A DNA stretch of 64,000 bases from positions 496,001 to 560,000 of the forward strand of contig CP103032.1 in assembly GCA_024752435.1 (NCBI GenBank), in the 5' to 3' direction. The notes beneath the pieces were generated by a model, which did not search any database, was not told the DNA's origin, and worked only from the letters and a program-made list of their open reading frames with translations. Shown here piece after piece: positions 1 through 12,930 of this stretch. This DNA comes from Allantophomopsis cytisporea. Taxonomy: Eukaryota; Ascomycota; Leotiomycetes; Phacidiales; Phacidiaceae. How positions within the stretch are numbered: the first letter of the stretch is position 1; every line of letters begins with the position of its first letter. A program made the position numbers and the translations under genes.

Positions 1-386
1 ATGCCATTGTTCGGACTGGAAGTGCCTCATACCTAGTACGCAGTAGATCGAGTTGATCGTGAGAAAGAAGTATCTCTATAGTGTGCTACGAGTACTATCA
101 TACACGGCCCTTATACTCGCTCGCACTCGTGGTATTCATGTCAAGGCCGAGTCTAAAGATTTCTGAGTTCTTCCTCTATGGAGACTATCTTTCTGATTTT
201 CTATGAAAGTGAAGCTTGTCTGATTGCTTGTTATGGTAGGCTATATGAATCCACAGCTGTGCTAACCTGTATTATAGCATGGATCTACGCTTGGATATTA
301 TTCTGGCGGGTCTTTTGCGATGTCAATAGTTCAGAGCGCAAAATTGATATGCAAACAACATTTCGCCTATTGTCTGACATTCTGAT
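1..386. other. Left-edge intergenic sequence
   Basis: No supported gene. The only plus-strand reading frame here (178-390) has no family features and overlaps the end of the minus-strand membrane-protein gene. It probably holds the downstream flank of that gene. Confidence 0.5.
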
Positions 387-942
387 TTAGGTTATGTCTA
401 TGGGGGGTCTTCCTGCTCCACGAGCCCATACAATACCCGCAACCAATGTCGCGATTATTGCTGAGATACCAGCATATAGTGGTACAATATAACCTAACAT
501 GGCTACACTTGTCAAGGTTGCGAAGATACCTCCAGCAGGCGTAAATCCACCATACATCCATGCCTGAAATCCGGCCGCAAGAGAACCTATAATCTCAGTA
601 TGTGATGCTATATAATAAGGCTTATAGCCCAAGGTTGACACAGGACTTACCGCTTATAACGCCGGCGGGCCCAAATCCACCCAAGATGAATAGTAGAGTG
701 ATAACAACAGTGAAAGTAATCCACCAAGCAGCAATGACGGCGAGAACATCTGTGTCATATTAATAGCTTTCTGAGTCGAGAATGAAGACTAGCTTACGGG
801 GAGTAGACAACCAGGCAGTGAAATCGCTCCAGTATGGCCTTGTGTAGTTCCATAAAAGTGAACGTTCGAAGACGAAATCGTTCAAACCATCGACAATGGA
901 AGACGACCGGGTAAAGTTGAGGGATGCGACAATGAGATTCAT
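387..942 (-). CDS. Small membrane protein, interferon-induced 6/27-like (IFI6/IFI27 family)
   Basis: Three exons, read on the minus strand: 942-798, 749-651 and 586-387, giving about 147 residues. Introns are 48 and 64 nt with GTAAG donors and CAG/TAG acceptors, and the frame is continuous. After a polar N-terminus of about 48 residues comes a hydrophobic helix (about 50-73). Next is a glycine-rich pair of motifs, GGFGPAGVISGSLAA and YGGFTPAGGIFA, followed by two more hydrophobic stretches. The paired GF-x-PAG motifs with a small-residue helix between them are typical of the IFI6/IFI27 (ISG12) family, which also occurs in fungi. In animals these proteins sit in the mitochondrial or ER membrane; the fungal role is not known. 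The start at 942 was chosen because upstream in-frame sequence does not look coding. The family call is by motif recognition only. Confidence 0.7.
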
Positions 943-2385
943 CTTGAGCTTGAAAACCAGCAGGAATGAGCCGTGATGATTGATGTGCGAGTTTCGTCGA
1001 GAATTTATATAGCCATATACCTTGAACAACACGGTGGTGCGGTGTGTATATCTCACTGTATCACTGCATACAATAAGTTCAGTAGAACAAATAAGATTCA
1101 ATCCTTGCTTACCTCCCTAGCGGTGAAAGTCGAGGCTGCATGTCTGCATAACGCGACTGCATTCCCCAATAACGGCATGTAGATATGTCCTACGATTGGG
1201 ATTGGTGTTTTCTTCAACCTTATGATATTGACACGTATCTGTGCGGGGTAAAGCGTATTCAAGGTTTAAGCACTTTGGCAGGAAAGCCTGACTGACTACA
1301 GGGCTGTCGATCGATCGCTCTTCAGGCATTCGACTGATTTCAGTCAAACCCAAGTCTCGTAGCTTATGGAATAATAAGGCTTCAGCTTGTGCTGGATGAT
1401 ACGACGGCTTTATTGTAAGATTATCCCAATGCAAAGACCGGAAAGGCTTTGAGAAACTTGTTCGAATCTCAGGCGAAAGGAAGCAATATCATGTCATGCA
1501 GTAGGAGGTTATTTCCATGCAAGGTGTAAAGACGTGTATCTTGGATTTCCGTTGGGCAGCGCTACATACATACAGCCTTTTGAACTCATAGAACTCTAAT
1601 GAGATTCTTGTGCCACAGATTAACGTTTGAACATATCCTGCGTAGTTATCAATACCCCAATCTTTATTGGCGATTAAAATTTGAGATGGTGACATGTGAA
1701 AGGTCTACGTATTATTCAGTCATACATGAGACCTCCTCTTGTTCCTGGCGCAAGTAAGTCACAATTATAACGCCGGTAGAAGATTTCCTCTACTTCTTAT
1801 TTCTTCTAATAAATCAGTGTGTTGTTAATATCTCCTAGTAATCTTGCTCTGTATCTGACTAGTCTATTGAATCTATTCAAAACCTATAAGAGACCATTTT
1901 GTATAAATGGGAGATGCCATAGTAAGTGTCTATGAGTACATGATTTAGACTAAGGATGTCGTTTTAAGAATCGCTGAGCTTAAGATCGTGAAGTCCGCTC
2001 CTCCCCCCAATTATGGAACTAAGTCCGCAAATAACTGTATATCTAGCCTAGTGATTAGTACATCAAGACTTGTTGTAAACTCGATACACTGAATACTGTC
2101 CCTTTCTCTTTGATTTCGACAGACCGTCTTCTTAAGCCGACTTAGTATTAACAGCTTTACAACTGTGAAGCCGGTATATTATTGTCTTGTATTTGACATT
2201 GTATTCTGCGCGGCTCTGATCTTAGGGATTTCAACAGCTTTGCGGATATACTTGAGAGCATCAAGCATACAACTTCCGATCTGTCAATCGAATTTGGGAG
2301 GCATTATGGTCGTCAAATGATAGGAATACAACGAGTTGAGGTGTATGCTATCTACATGCCTGGATCACGAATCTTTCTTGATTGT
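943..2385. other. Intergenic region without supported gene
   Basis: Short minus-strand frames at 1117-1434 and 1489-1695 have no recognisable domain, signal peptide or splice structure. From about 1750 onward the sequence is AT-rich with many stops. It should hold the promoter of the IFI6-like gene (near 950-1200) and the 3' flank of the Kelch gene (near 2300-2385). Confidence 0.5.
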
Positions 2386-3452
2386 TTAGAATTTCAACAA
2401 CCATGCGTCTCTTAGTCGTTCGTTTGTCTCACCCAAACCACCGAGCACCAAGATCTCTGACTGGCTTACTACATCTGCGTCAAACCAGCCCCGTGGAGCT
2501 GGTTCATTGGAGGCATCGGAGCTTATCGCCGCAACCTCAGCCCAGGTAGCCGAATCAATATCGTAAATCCAGACGTCTCGTAGCATCTTTCCTGCGCCTT
2601 GGTGACCAAGGGAACTAGGGTCTCTTTCGCCAAAAAGAGTCACTAGTGAAGACTTCCCTTCAACAACGAGGGGAAGGAGAGCGCTTACACTCCTTGCCGT
2701 AGGTCCTGAAATCCCATCCGCCAAGTAATGTCGCGATGACCAAGTGTTGCTTGTGGGGTCGTAGGCGTCAAGACTACCGCCCTGCTCTGTGTTACCATCG
2801 AAGCCATTCATCCTATACAACAAGCCCTGATGAAAGGCGATTGAGGTTCCGCCGCGTGGGGGAGCAGGTGCATCAGCAAGTTGGAGCCATGTTCGGCTAG
2901 ATGGTTGGAAAGACCAGAGATCCGACAGCCGTCCTGTTTCAGGGCATCCGGCGTGTATGTAGATTTTATCGTCGCTGTTACTGGTGGAGCAGTGGTAGCT
3001 TCGGGCTGGAGGGAATGGCTTTGAGGGGTCGGCTGGTGGAAGTAGAGTCCAAGTTGCAGCCGATGGGTCGAGTACCCACATTGCACCATTCTCATCAACC
3101 GGAGCCATGGCTTCTCCACCGCGGCCCGAGAACAGATAGACCTTGCCGTTAAGTGTTGAAGAAACCGAGCCCACGCGAGGAGTCGGGCACGCAGAGGTGG
3201 TCGACACGACCATTACGGACTGGGCATCTATATAATATATGATCAGGATCTTAAAGTATTATAAAACGTTGATAATTACATACTCCCGGCTTTGATCCCA
3301 ACTCTATAGACATCATTGTCGCGCGGTTTCCTGGGCAAAATTTCTCCGCCAAAAACGTAGGCATCATCATCCACGATCGAAAGGATATGCGAGGAGCGTT
3401 GTAATTGGTCCGAAGCGCATAGCTGGGTCCAAGTGGCCGAGATTTTACCCAT
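2386..3452 (-). CDS. Kelch-repeat beta-propeller protein
   Basis: Two exons, 3452-3284 and 3227-2386, about 336 residues. The 56-nt intron starts GTATGT and ends ATATAG; joining restores an in-frame Asn codon and leads into MVVSTTSACPTPRVGS. Repeated blades are visible: YVFGGEILP near residue 33, VYLFSGRGGEAM, IYIHAGCPETG followed by DLWSF, LYRMNGFDG with DAYDP-x-TW, LVTLFGERD with DVWIYDIDSATW, and a last LVLGGLGETNERLRDAW blade. This is six or seven blades of the galactose-oxidase/Kelch type, close in length to nitrile-specifier-like Kelch proteins. There is no signal peptide or transmembrane segment, so a cytosolic scaffold or small-molecule enzyme is plausible. The substrate is unknown. 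Confidence 0.8.
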
Positions 3453-5182
3453 TGTATAAATGAGATTTAGGATGAACAGTACTATTAAATCAAAACGCGA
3501 GATGCTCGAGAGTGTTGATCTCTTTTCTATTGTAGGACGATGGTGAAGTCGGGCGAGCAGCGCTTATGAGGTTATTGTAGCTTGATTCAGATCCGACAAC
3601 AATTGACTAGAATGAGGAGTAAACTATTCGCTTGTTAGACCTCTATTCATGCACCTCGAATATCCCGGAAATAGGTCGTAAGAGAGTTACCTGCGATAAA
3701 GTATTTGATATCACATGAAGTATGAATTGGATTGAAAATGGTTCTGGTATTACAAATTCTACTACTGTAACAGAAGAAGCAATTTGAAGCATTCTAGAAT
3801 TCGTAGACAGATTTAATAGCTAATCTAGTTGCTAAGAAAGCAAACGAGTAGATAGTAAAGGTGCTTTTAGAATATCCTTGACGCTGATTTAGTTCTCCTA
3901 TCCGTTCACCCGTTAACTGTCTTCCTATAAACTGTGTTGGAACTTTTTATAATTATAAATATTTAGCTAGAGTATCTTCCTGCTGTTACACCATTAATAG
4001 TAAGGATAGCATTGTAGACATGTTTGAGGTTGTCTCCGCAGGCTAGATCCGATACAATTAGTCCTACAATACTAATGTAGTGCTAGATGGTGATCAGGTC
4101 TATCTAGGTCATCAGGGCTATATAGGACTTTAGGAACAACTCTGTGGCAACATTTGCTAGCTAGATATAGCTGTTGCTCGTTGGTAGAGTCGGGTATTTT
4201 GTACAGGGGAGTTGGCACAGCTGATAGATTGGATTTTCGTAGCTGAGCGTTGCTCTAACCCGAATGATATAGTACCGTTGTTGTTGTCTTCGTCGAAGAG
4301 GACTGTCCCATTGATGAGTAACTGTCTAGGTATAATAAGATTGTGTAGCCGCTTGATAGCACGATTCTAGATATGTGTGCTCTAGGCCCGAATACTGGCG
4401 TTGAGGGACATGTTGCCTACCATAGTATTGTACACATACTACGCATTCCAGGCACTGCTAGTGTTACCGTATAGAGCCTGTAGACATGGATGAAGGAATT
4501 GGTGAATTTGTACACAGATACAAAATAGGATCCGATTGGAAGATATGCCCGAATTGACGTAGCTGAGGGGCCTGAGCTGGAAATCGCTCCTCTAGACTGG
4601 TAAAATGGCAGGAAAATTACAAAGTGATAGACTTGATATACAGTGACGAAGAACGCTGCATACCTTTCACTCACATAATTCTGCTCTGCTTTGAACAGGC
4701 ATAAGTAATGTATACTCATCAAATCCTATGCAAAATACAGCACCAGACTCTTGAATAAATCTGAGAGTAGCTGTACCGTCCTTTATATTTACATAGTATA
4801 GGATCAAATCAATCAACCAGCCAATCAACTAACCAATCAATCTAGATGTCTTTGGTTAAGGTGATACACATATCTACCTTACAGTGCGTCCGCGCATTCA
4901 TACCTAGGTACCTTAACGTTGATTTAAGAGTTGCCAGCCTCGCCCGAACGGCTGAGCAAGCTAAGCACGGGCCACAATTTCGAATTACCACCTGTCTGGA
5001 ACTACAGATGGAGCTTTAGATGATAATAGCTTGATCCTGGTGGTTTCGTTTTTTCTTATACTTCAGTTCTATATGTATGGAAGATAAATTGGAGTTGCGC
5101 ATTGCGTTTTTCGAGCTTCACTGGTTGTTCTTGCTGTTCGTCTCTCCCTTACCTCTCACAGCAAGTTTCCTGATAACACGAT
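3453..5182. other. Intergenic, AT-rich, stop-dense
   Basis: No gene supported. The stretch 3900-4450 is unusually rich in CTAG/TATA-type words with stops in all frames, which would fit a decayed, mutation-biased repeat, but I recognise no transposon protein in it. Positions 4812-4850 repeat CAATCAA/CCAATCAA words (possible CCAAT elements), about 350 bp before the COG1 start. The final 100 bases are the likely COG1 promoter and 5' UTR. Confidence 0.4.
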
Positions 5183-7567
5183 ATGGCAACTCCTGAAGCT
5201 TCATCGCTGAAAAGCGCTGATGAGGCTTTCGACCACCCGTTGCAAACTACGAAATACTTCTACAAGCAATTGAATCTCAACCTCGAAGAGAAAAATACCC
5301 GATTGCGAAACCTTGTTGGTGGTAGCTATAGAGATGTGCTTGGAACGGCCGAGATGATCCTCACCATGAGAGAAGATATGGAAAGCGTAGAGGAGAAGCT
5401 CGCTCGGGTTGGAAAGGGCTGTGGAGCGAGGGTTGTTGGGGGGAAGGTCAGGGGCCTTGGTGGATTTGAGAGTATACCAGAAGCGAAAGGAAGGGCATTG
5501 GGATGGATGGCACAGATGAAGGTTCTCAATGGATGCGTCTTGGTGGTGGGCCGGCTCTTGAGAGGGAAAACACCTACCAAAGCGGATGGCAAAGATGGAG
5601 CTCCCAGTGCCAAAGCACAACGATTGGTGACAGGAGCGAAAGTACTGGTTATCGCAAGGCTCTTGTTGAAGAGCCTTGGAGATTCTCAAAAGGATTGTGC
5701 TGTTCCTGGTACTGTAAATCTCATCGATGATGCGAAACGTCGACTTGATAGCCTCCGAAAGCGTCTCCGCCGAGCGATCGATCGCATGCTCGAAGATACG
5801 AAAACTGACAGAGAATCGCTCCTTTCAGCTTTGTGCGCATATACTTTGGCTACGAGTTCGGGTGCGAAGGATGTTATGCGTCATTTTCTCAATGTGCGTG
5901 GTGAGGCCATCGCACTGGCCTTTGATGAAGAACCACACCATGAGGCTCATAGTGGAGATGTAGGCGTTGTCAAATCCTTGGGACTCTATACGAAGACTCT
6001 ACTGGATGTTCAAGCACTTGCTCCGAGGAGATTCTCTGAAGTGCTACAAAGAATCAAAGATAAGGCACTGTTAAGCAACTCAGATGTCAGAGACTTAGAG
6101 GGAATGAGACTGGATGTATGTGAGAGGTGGTTTAGTGATGAGACTAAGCATTTCATTCCGTATATACGTCACGATGAGCTTGATGGCCCAGCTGCCAAGG
6201 ATATGCTTTCTAGTTGGGCAAAAAAGTCAGAGGAAGTGTTACTACAAGGCTTTACAAGAACTTTGGGTGTTTGTAATGACTTCAAGACACTAGTAGATCT
6301 CCGCAGCCGTGTGTTAGAGGTCTGGATCAAGGAAGGTGGCAAAGCGAAGGGCTTCGATCCCTCAGTCATATTGGACGGTTTAAGGGATATTCTCAACAAT
6401 CGCTCAATAGAGCTTCTGGAGTCTCGCGCAAGCAAACTGCATCTCGTGGGCACAGAGATTGAAGCAGCACTTGGGGGCTGGGCAGATGGCGTTACAAATC
6501 GACGCGAAGACCTTTGGGATGAAGGCATATTCGATGCAGACCTCAGTCATGGTGCTACAAGATTCAAGAATTCGGTCATTGACCGTGTACATGGCAGGAG
6601 CGATGCTGTGTCGAGAGTCTCACATGGATATCAGACCTGGCGGCATTTGATCGCCGATGTTTTCCAAGTAATCGATCAATTGAAGAAGCAGAAGTGGGAC
6701 GAGGATCTTGAAGATATCGACGATGATCTCGCACTCGAAAACAGGAATACCCTTCTCAGTGTTGATGATCCCCGCTTACTGCAAGACCACCTCGATAAGG
6801 CCTTGAAATTCTCCTTCGATGCACTGCATGAAAAAGTTGAGATATTACTCAGCACGCACAAGAATGACGATAACTACGGCTCACAAGCGACGTTTGTGTT
6901 GCGTGTCCTTCGCGATATAAGAGACGACCTTCCAGAGCACAAAGCAATCCAGTCTTTCGGCCTGTCCCTTATCCCAGAGCTTCATCAGACCGTTGTTATT
7001 ACTGCATGCTCAGAGCCCCTTGAAGCATTCAAGAAGACTACTTTTACCAAGAAGAAGGTCATAGGGCGAGCACTATGGGAAGGGTCTCCAGAATTGCCTG
7101 TGCAGCCTTCACCTACAGTTTTTAAGTTCATGCGAAAGCTCATGCAGGAGATGATGAACGCAGGAGGCGATTTATGGAGTCCAGCCGCCGTAAGCGTACT
7201 AAAGACACACATTATCGCCGAACTTGCTGAACCTTGGATGAAGGCTCTGGAACCACGACCGGAAAATGGCACATCTGAGACAAATGGAACGGAGAACGAA
7301 GATGCTGAGAAAGACGGAGATGGTGTCGATCCTGTGGACTCAAATCAAGATGCTATGATAGATGTTTGGACTCAGTCACTGTTTGACGTGGAGCTTCTGA
7401 AGTTATGCTTGCAATACGGTTCAAGGAAGGATGGAGATAAACTTGCCGACCTTTCAAAGACGTTGGAGTCGAAGCTCAGTCTGGAGAGTTCGCCTCGTAA
7501 ACGACTGCAACGAGGTGTCAATGAGTATTGGAAGAGAACGAGTTTGTTGTTCGGGTTGTTAGCTTAG
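5183..7567 (+). CDS. COG1: Conserved oligomeric Golgi complex subunit 1
   Basis: An intronless frame of 794 residues. The first 100 residues hold the conserved Vps51/Cog1 N-terminal coil: a variable leader, then YKQLNLNLEEKNTRLRNL, VGGSYRDVLGTAEMILTM and a charged helix with EDMESVEEKLARV. The rest is helical with no signal peptide or membrane segment, as expected for a CATCHR-type rod. Family knowledge: Cog1 is in lobe A of the COG tether, which captures retrograde vesicles at the Golgi and so keeps glycosyltransferases in place. An acidic, low-complexity insert rich in E, D, G and N lies near residues 693-722. The start follows a pyrimidine-rich leader and is the first ATG in frame. Length fits filamentous fungal Cog1 (about 750-850). 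Confidence 0.88.
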   Translation: MATPEASSLKSADEAFDHPLQTTKYFYKQLNLNLEEKNTRLRNLVGGSYRDVLGTAEMILTMREDMESVEEKLARVGKGCGARVVGGKVRGLGGFESIPEAKGRALGWMAQMKVLNGCVLVVGRLLRGKTPTKADGKDGAPSAKAQRLVTGAKVLVIARLLLKSLGDSQKDCAVPGTVNLIDDAKRRLDSLRKRLRRAIDRMLEDTKTDRESLLSALCAYTLATSSGAKDVMRHFLNVRGEAIALAFDEEPHHEAHSGDVGVVKSLGLYTKTLLDVQALAPRRFSEVLQRIKDKALLSNSDVRDLEGMRLDVCERWFSDETKHFIPYIRHDELDGPAAKDMLSSWAKKSEEVLLQGFTRTLGVCNDFKTLVDLRSRVLEVWIKEGGKAKGFDPSVILDGLRDILNNRSIELLESRASKLHLVGTEIEAALGGWADGVTNRREDLWDEGIFDADLSHGATRFKNSVIDRVHGRSDAVSRVSHGYQTWRHLIADVFQVIDQLKKQKWDEDLEDIDDDLALENRNTLLSVDDPRLLQDHLDKALKFSFDALHEKVEILLSTHKNDDNYGSQATFVLRVLRDIRDDLPEHKAIQSFGLSLIPELHQTVVITACSEPLEAFKKTTFTKKKVIGRALWEGSPELPVQPSPTVFKFMRKLMQEMMNAGGDLWSPAAVSVLKTHIIAELAEPWMKALEPRPENGTSETNGTENEDAEKDGDGVDPVDSNQDAMIDVWTQSLFDVELLKLCLQYGSRKDGDKLADLSKTLESKLSLESSPRKRLQRGVNEYWKRTSLLFGLLA

Positions 7568-10500
7568 ATACCCATCTTGTACGATAGCTAATGAGAACTG
7601 GTAATATTTGGACATGCATTTTGTTGATTCCGGGTATTTTGTAGTAGATGGCTTGCTCACCGGAATCATCAGTGAGTATAATTATCATCATTCCGTGGTA
7701 TTTTCTGGCCAGAAGATAACTGCTCTTAAGGTTAAACAGGGCTGAACTTCCATCACCGTCAACTTTCACCTCTATCACCTTCGCCACGTCTTTTCCCTCC
7801 TAATTATACGACCCAGTCGTTATTTTCTTAAACCGTTCCAAAGACATTAATGATATTCGAAGATTTTGATCATTTGAGCCATCGCAGAATGTACGTACCT
7901 ATAGTTGGCTCATTAAAATCGATAAATTCTGGGGAAAATTTCCTTGTGCAAATTAGAAGGATGAGTAAAAGTAGTTTTATTTTTATGTTGGTCTTGGCTG
8001 ATTAGATTCAAGCGCCGGATAATTGAGATTTTTAAATTAATTATTTTGGAATAATTAATACAGCGAATACTTCAAACTCATTTGATGGCAGAAATTTGAA
8101 ATGATCCTAAGATGCCTCTATCTGTGACAGAATACGAGGTAATCATTTCATTACTTGTAGATTTTATATATCTCTATGGGTAATATTTTGCTGGAGCATA
8201 GAACTCAATGAGTTCGGTATTCGTCCTCTACGCAAGTGGCTTGACATTTGAAACAAACAGTCTCAGTCAACAGATCAGCAAACTAAGCGTGTCATCATAT
8301 CAGTAGATCCCACTGATGTCTGTACAGTACTTAATAATTGTTCTGAGATGGACTGGAAGAATTGGTGATTTGTAGATACTTTTCGACTTCGACTTGAGAT
8401 ATGCTGTGAAGAGTTGGTTAGAGTAGAAACATCGGAGGTGCATGATAGAACGAGGCTCATACTATGGCGACTTTACGGCTTGAATAGGGGGGGAGGTTCG
8501 ATACGTGTGGGACTGGGTGAGGCAGTTGAATTCGAGTGATCATGAGGCAATATTGAGAACCTGTGGTTAGTCACAGACGTGAACAGGTCAGCGGCGCGAA
8601 CTCATGCTGCCGAGCTTCTGTCCATCAGGTATACTCTCTTGTTCATGTAATTTCGAAAACGATGCAGGCGCTAGCTCAAAGTCGCCGATTATTCTGGTGC
8701 TCGCGAGTATTCAATCGATCTTATAATGGAGAGTAGTCGAGTATGTTGGCCTGCGCGTGAGAAGCCGGGTAGATTCGTAGCTTGAAGAAGAACATCTGCT
8801 TCACAACAATGGTATACCAGTTGTAGGGGAGTCGAGAGAAGCGTATCGATAGACGACCAAATCATAAGTCTTCCATCGTTGGCACTACAATAGACGACGA
8901 CGTCAACATCCTCATCCAAGTGCTCGACTCATGTCTTCATTAGGATTCACCATTAAAACCCATCTCGTACCCGGAAATACTCTTTCCAAAACCCGAAAAA
9001 AACGGCAGAGAATTGCGGAGCAAGTCGGTTCTCAATCCCGAGGCTACGGACCAAGTTTTGTGGGTATGTCGAAATAGTTGGCGGATCTTGTATATGACGG
9101 CGTCGAGTGTATTATTCTATGTTTTGTGTAATGTGTAGTAATCGCGCATTCTCGATTTGAAATCAACGCCAAGCATTATATCCAGCATATTGACAAAATC
9201 AAAGACACAGACTGTGAATGAGCTTTGAAAACATTTCTGTCAACAACGGGTTAGCCAAGCTGTACAGTAGTGAGGCATTCTCTCTGGAAAAGCATACGAA
9301 TCCCCTCGCCTAGCTCAGAGTCCTCGGTAAGCTCGTCATCCAGACCGAGTAGGAAATTATCTTTGCATCTCGAGTATCTCTGTCTCTGCAAACAAACATG
9401 TCAATTACAGTTATTCTTAGACTCTAAGATGTCTGTTCCAACAATCTCGATCTATTCATCAAACCCCGCTCACGATCAATCTAAATTCCACAGACATTCT
9501 ATAGACATGTCTCCAGAATATTGGAATAAGCTTGTCTCGTCACAATAGTCATAGCTTTCACCGCTCGGGCTCAAAATAGATCCAGCGAGCAAGTAAATAG
9601 CTCTTGTACGTCTATTGTCACCAGCACGAACCGAACGATAAATGAGTACCACATATGTATGTAAGTAAGTGGCCAAAGGATTGCGTACCCACATGCCGCT
9701 TCCGTGTTCTGCGCCCAATTTGTATGTCATGTTCAATTGCGCCTGATATTCGCCGCTGATTCGTAAGATCGCTAACTAGCCATAGAGCACAGTAAACAAT
9801 GTAGGGATCTTCCCGTCCCCCTTTGCTGCCAGTGCTATGTTGCAAAGCATGGAATGGGACGACGTCACGGGAACAGCGGATTTGAAGTCGACTTGAATGA
9901 GACGAACAGATGGAACGTCGGGAAAATTTAGAGTGTGTGCCGGTGACGGAGGTGTGGTGAGTAGTGCGTATCCGATTAACCCTCGGACTCCTATCCATAA
10001 TCTTGACCCGGGATTTGGGATACAGTGCACAATGCTGGGCATCTGTGCTGTGTAAGTATTCATTGTACTAGATGAACAGCTGGCTCGGGTTTTTTTAAGG
10101 CTGAAGAACTATTGCAGACCAATATTGTTACGCAACCCCCCAACATATACGGAGTCTATATATACACATCAATGCTTTTGTACACGACATCAGTCGTAAT
10201 GGCGGTCTCAAGCCCCAGAAGTCAGAAATGGAAACAGACAGGAATTGGAGAGTCAGACTAACCAGCACGACTTGCCAGATGGGAAGATGGGATGGACATT
10301 GACGTTTGAGATGGGTAAATGAGAGCAATTCATGCCAGCGAAGGATTTCTGGAGGATTCTCAAGCTCGAATTCTATAGGGCTTCCCAATAACCCTAAACG
10401 TTCTCTCATTTTTGACAGATTACGGAGGACCTCTGGGAATTGGGAGCTTCACTGAGCTTCCCTGCCGCTGGGCTGTGCCTGGGCGGCTGTTACAGCATTG

Positions 10501-12930
10501 CAGAAGGGCAGATTTGTTTACTGTGATCGGTGCGCGCATTGCTGTGAGGATCCACAAAGGTAATCTTATGCACACGAGTGATCGTCCGATTGAGTGCTTG
10601 TTACCCTGACCCTTCCGTTTCTGCCCTCGTATTTTAATTATTGTTATGCTGGTAAATATGGAAAAGCCCATAGCAGATCACTTGAACTGCGAGAGAAGAG
10701 GGCCGGATACACCGTACATATGTGCGAATGTGGATAGAATAGCAAGCATAGAGAGGGAAGCACGAGGAGGTGAGTAGAGGGCCACACATCCATGCCCGTA
10801 ATCGTGGAGCGTCACGTGTACAGGGGCAGTAATGGAGAAGAGAAGGAAAACATCAGATGAAATTCAGCAATTCCAAAGGTGAGAATGAGAGTCAGACGCC
10901 GCCGCCCGAGGCTTTGGAATGGAAACATGGGACGAATAGGAAGAAAGATTCTCGACTGGTCATTGAACGACCTCGGACGACGAGTGGCTTATGTCATCAA
11001 GCCACATTCAGGCAAGTCAGGTACATCCGACGCTCCGCCGCAGGTTGTCGCGTCATAAAGTCAAAAGTCCTTTCTTCCTCTCACTCTTTCTTCGCGTACC
11101 TCACTGTACACGCCCGCCCGTACACTTATGTACGCATCTCCATAATTGTTACTCCGTATTCAGTAAGCAACTGCATCGGATTGTTCTCTCACTCGACTCT
11201 CCTCTCTCTTTGTCCAGTCTGTCCGAGTCGAGTCTTGTCCTCTCCTCCTTATCCTTGAATGCGTCCTTGAACTTGTCCTTGTCCTTGATTTTGACCCTTT
11301 AGTTCATCTGGATTCACAAACTTCTTCGGTCGATGATCTTCTCGTAATCCAATCAGACACTGAATCACCTCTCATACGGTGGTCCTGACTGCTCGTACCA
11401 GCTGCTGCTGATGCGCACAATGCTCTGCTTAGCACTGTACACAATAGTAGTCTTCACTTTCTGAAATAACTACTCGACTTTGTGCTCGCATCTCCATACT
11501 CCGCAAATACTTCCGCTTAATATATTGAAAGAGTTCACATTAACACTGAAGACATTCTCTCGTATTCGAGAAGCCTTGTTCCCCGGGCATCTAAACCTGG
11601 CTTGGGTCACTGTATGAACACCCTACGGGGCTAGGCTTGAAGGAAAAGCCATACGAGTTTATTCTTACTCGCTCACCAGAGACAGCCACTATACCAGCAG
11701 AGTCAGAAGGAGAGTGAGGGTCCAGAGTTGAGTTCAGCGACGGGCACGGAGGGCGGCCGCCTTCAGGCACTCACAGTCAGCGACTGGTGGACTTTCGATT
11801 CGTGGCTCAATCATGGATTGGTACGTAAGCTCCGCTCACAAGTACAACTTTTTCAGGAGAAAACGGCACAAAAACGGCACTACCCTTATGCACGTTGAGA
11901 GTCTGACCTGAATCGCCGCGACGCTCACTACATTTGGACAGAGAAGAACTTTACAGTCAGGTTCAGGTACGCAAGATAAAAAAGGTGTGCATCAAGATAA
12001 GGCAAGGCAAGGCAAAGCCATAGCCGCGCAGTTCTCTGGTCGTGGTTTTGTGTCTATTTCTTCTTTCTGCTACACCGTCATTGGTGTACATAGGCTGCAC
12101 CTTCAATTTTCCTTAGCATCCCAGGGAACCCTCCTTTTCCCAGTCATCACCCAGTCCTTCAAAGTGGGATTGGCAGAACATCTCATTGCAACGACTTGGT
12201 TTGTGCACACTTGTTTCACAATCCAAAGCCACCCACCATGCTCTCTATCACACGCCCAGAAACGGGTTCAGGGTCAGTGGAAAAGGGTGTCCGCCCCTAA
12301 GCAAAACCTTCCAATCCACCGCTCTTGTACCTTTTCCTACGCCTTTTTCCTCCTGAGAGGCCCGCCTTCCGACCCGTGTACATGCAGTTGCTAGCTACTA
12401 TCCTATGCTTGACGTTTGTTGGTGGATTGCTAGGTAGACCTGGCTAGGATCTCCACCTTGGGAAAGGGAAGAGGCTCCTAAGTCTCCACTAGTTTGATCG
12501 CCAGACGTTGTCGAATGTCCAAGCTTCTCAGTATCGCCCCAGAAATTATGGGAGATCTTCAGGTACTGCCCTATCAACTCTCTTGTCTATTTCTAAAACC
12601 GGAGCGGTGTCTGTCTGTTGTTCTTCTTATTCTTCATCCGGTGGACACATCCTGGCTCAGCCTTCCTTTTGGGCACTTTTTTCGTCTGCCACTTGGCCAG
12701 CATACTCGGCATGGCCATTTTTTGTGGCTGATTCACTGGAACCCCACCAGCCCAGGTTACGCTTGAGATCACGGAATAGACCATGCTAGAAGCATATACC
12801 TTTTGTGGTTCTTGTGTATGTCATCGTCGTCCACGCACATTAAAAGACTCTCTCCCCGCGTCGGTTTCAACTTTCATCTCCATTCAACCACATTCCTTTT
12901 ATTTTTCATAGTGACACTCGTTTTTACACT
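7568..12930. other. 5.4-kb gene-poor spacer upstream of the wall-protein gene
   Basis: No gene I can support. One minus-strand frame of 95 codons (10063-9776) reads fairly protein-like and has a TATATATA run about 90 bp upstream, but no family match is recognised. Positions 11060-11300 are strongly pyrimidine-rich and repeat TCCTTG words. Positions 11990-12010 repeat AAGGC. The last few hundred bases, with AT-rich TTAAAAGA near 12840 and a CT-rich leader, are the likely promoter and 5' UTR of the highly codon-biased gene at 12931. The open frames in the CT-rich part are probably composition artefacts. Confidence 0.45.

Noticed and set aside
3900..4722. Degenerate retrotransposon
   Set aside because: The stretch is stop-dense and AT-rich, but I could not recognise reverse transcriptase, integrase or terminal repeats, so it is only described as possible decayed sequence.
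10991..11302. 103- and 133-codon plus-strand frames before the wall-protein gene
   Set aside because: They fall in a pyrimidine-rich leader, are made of S, L, P and V codons only, overlap each other and show no domain.
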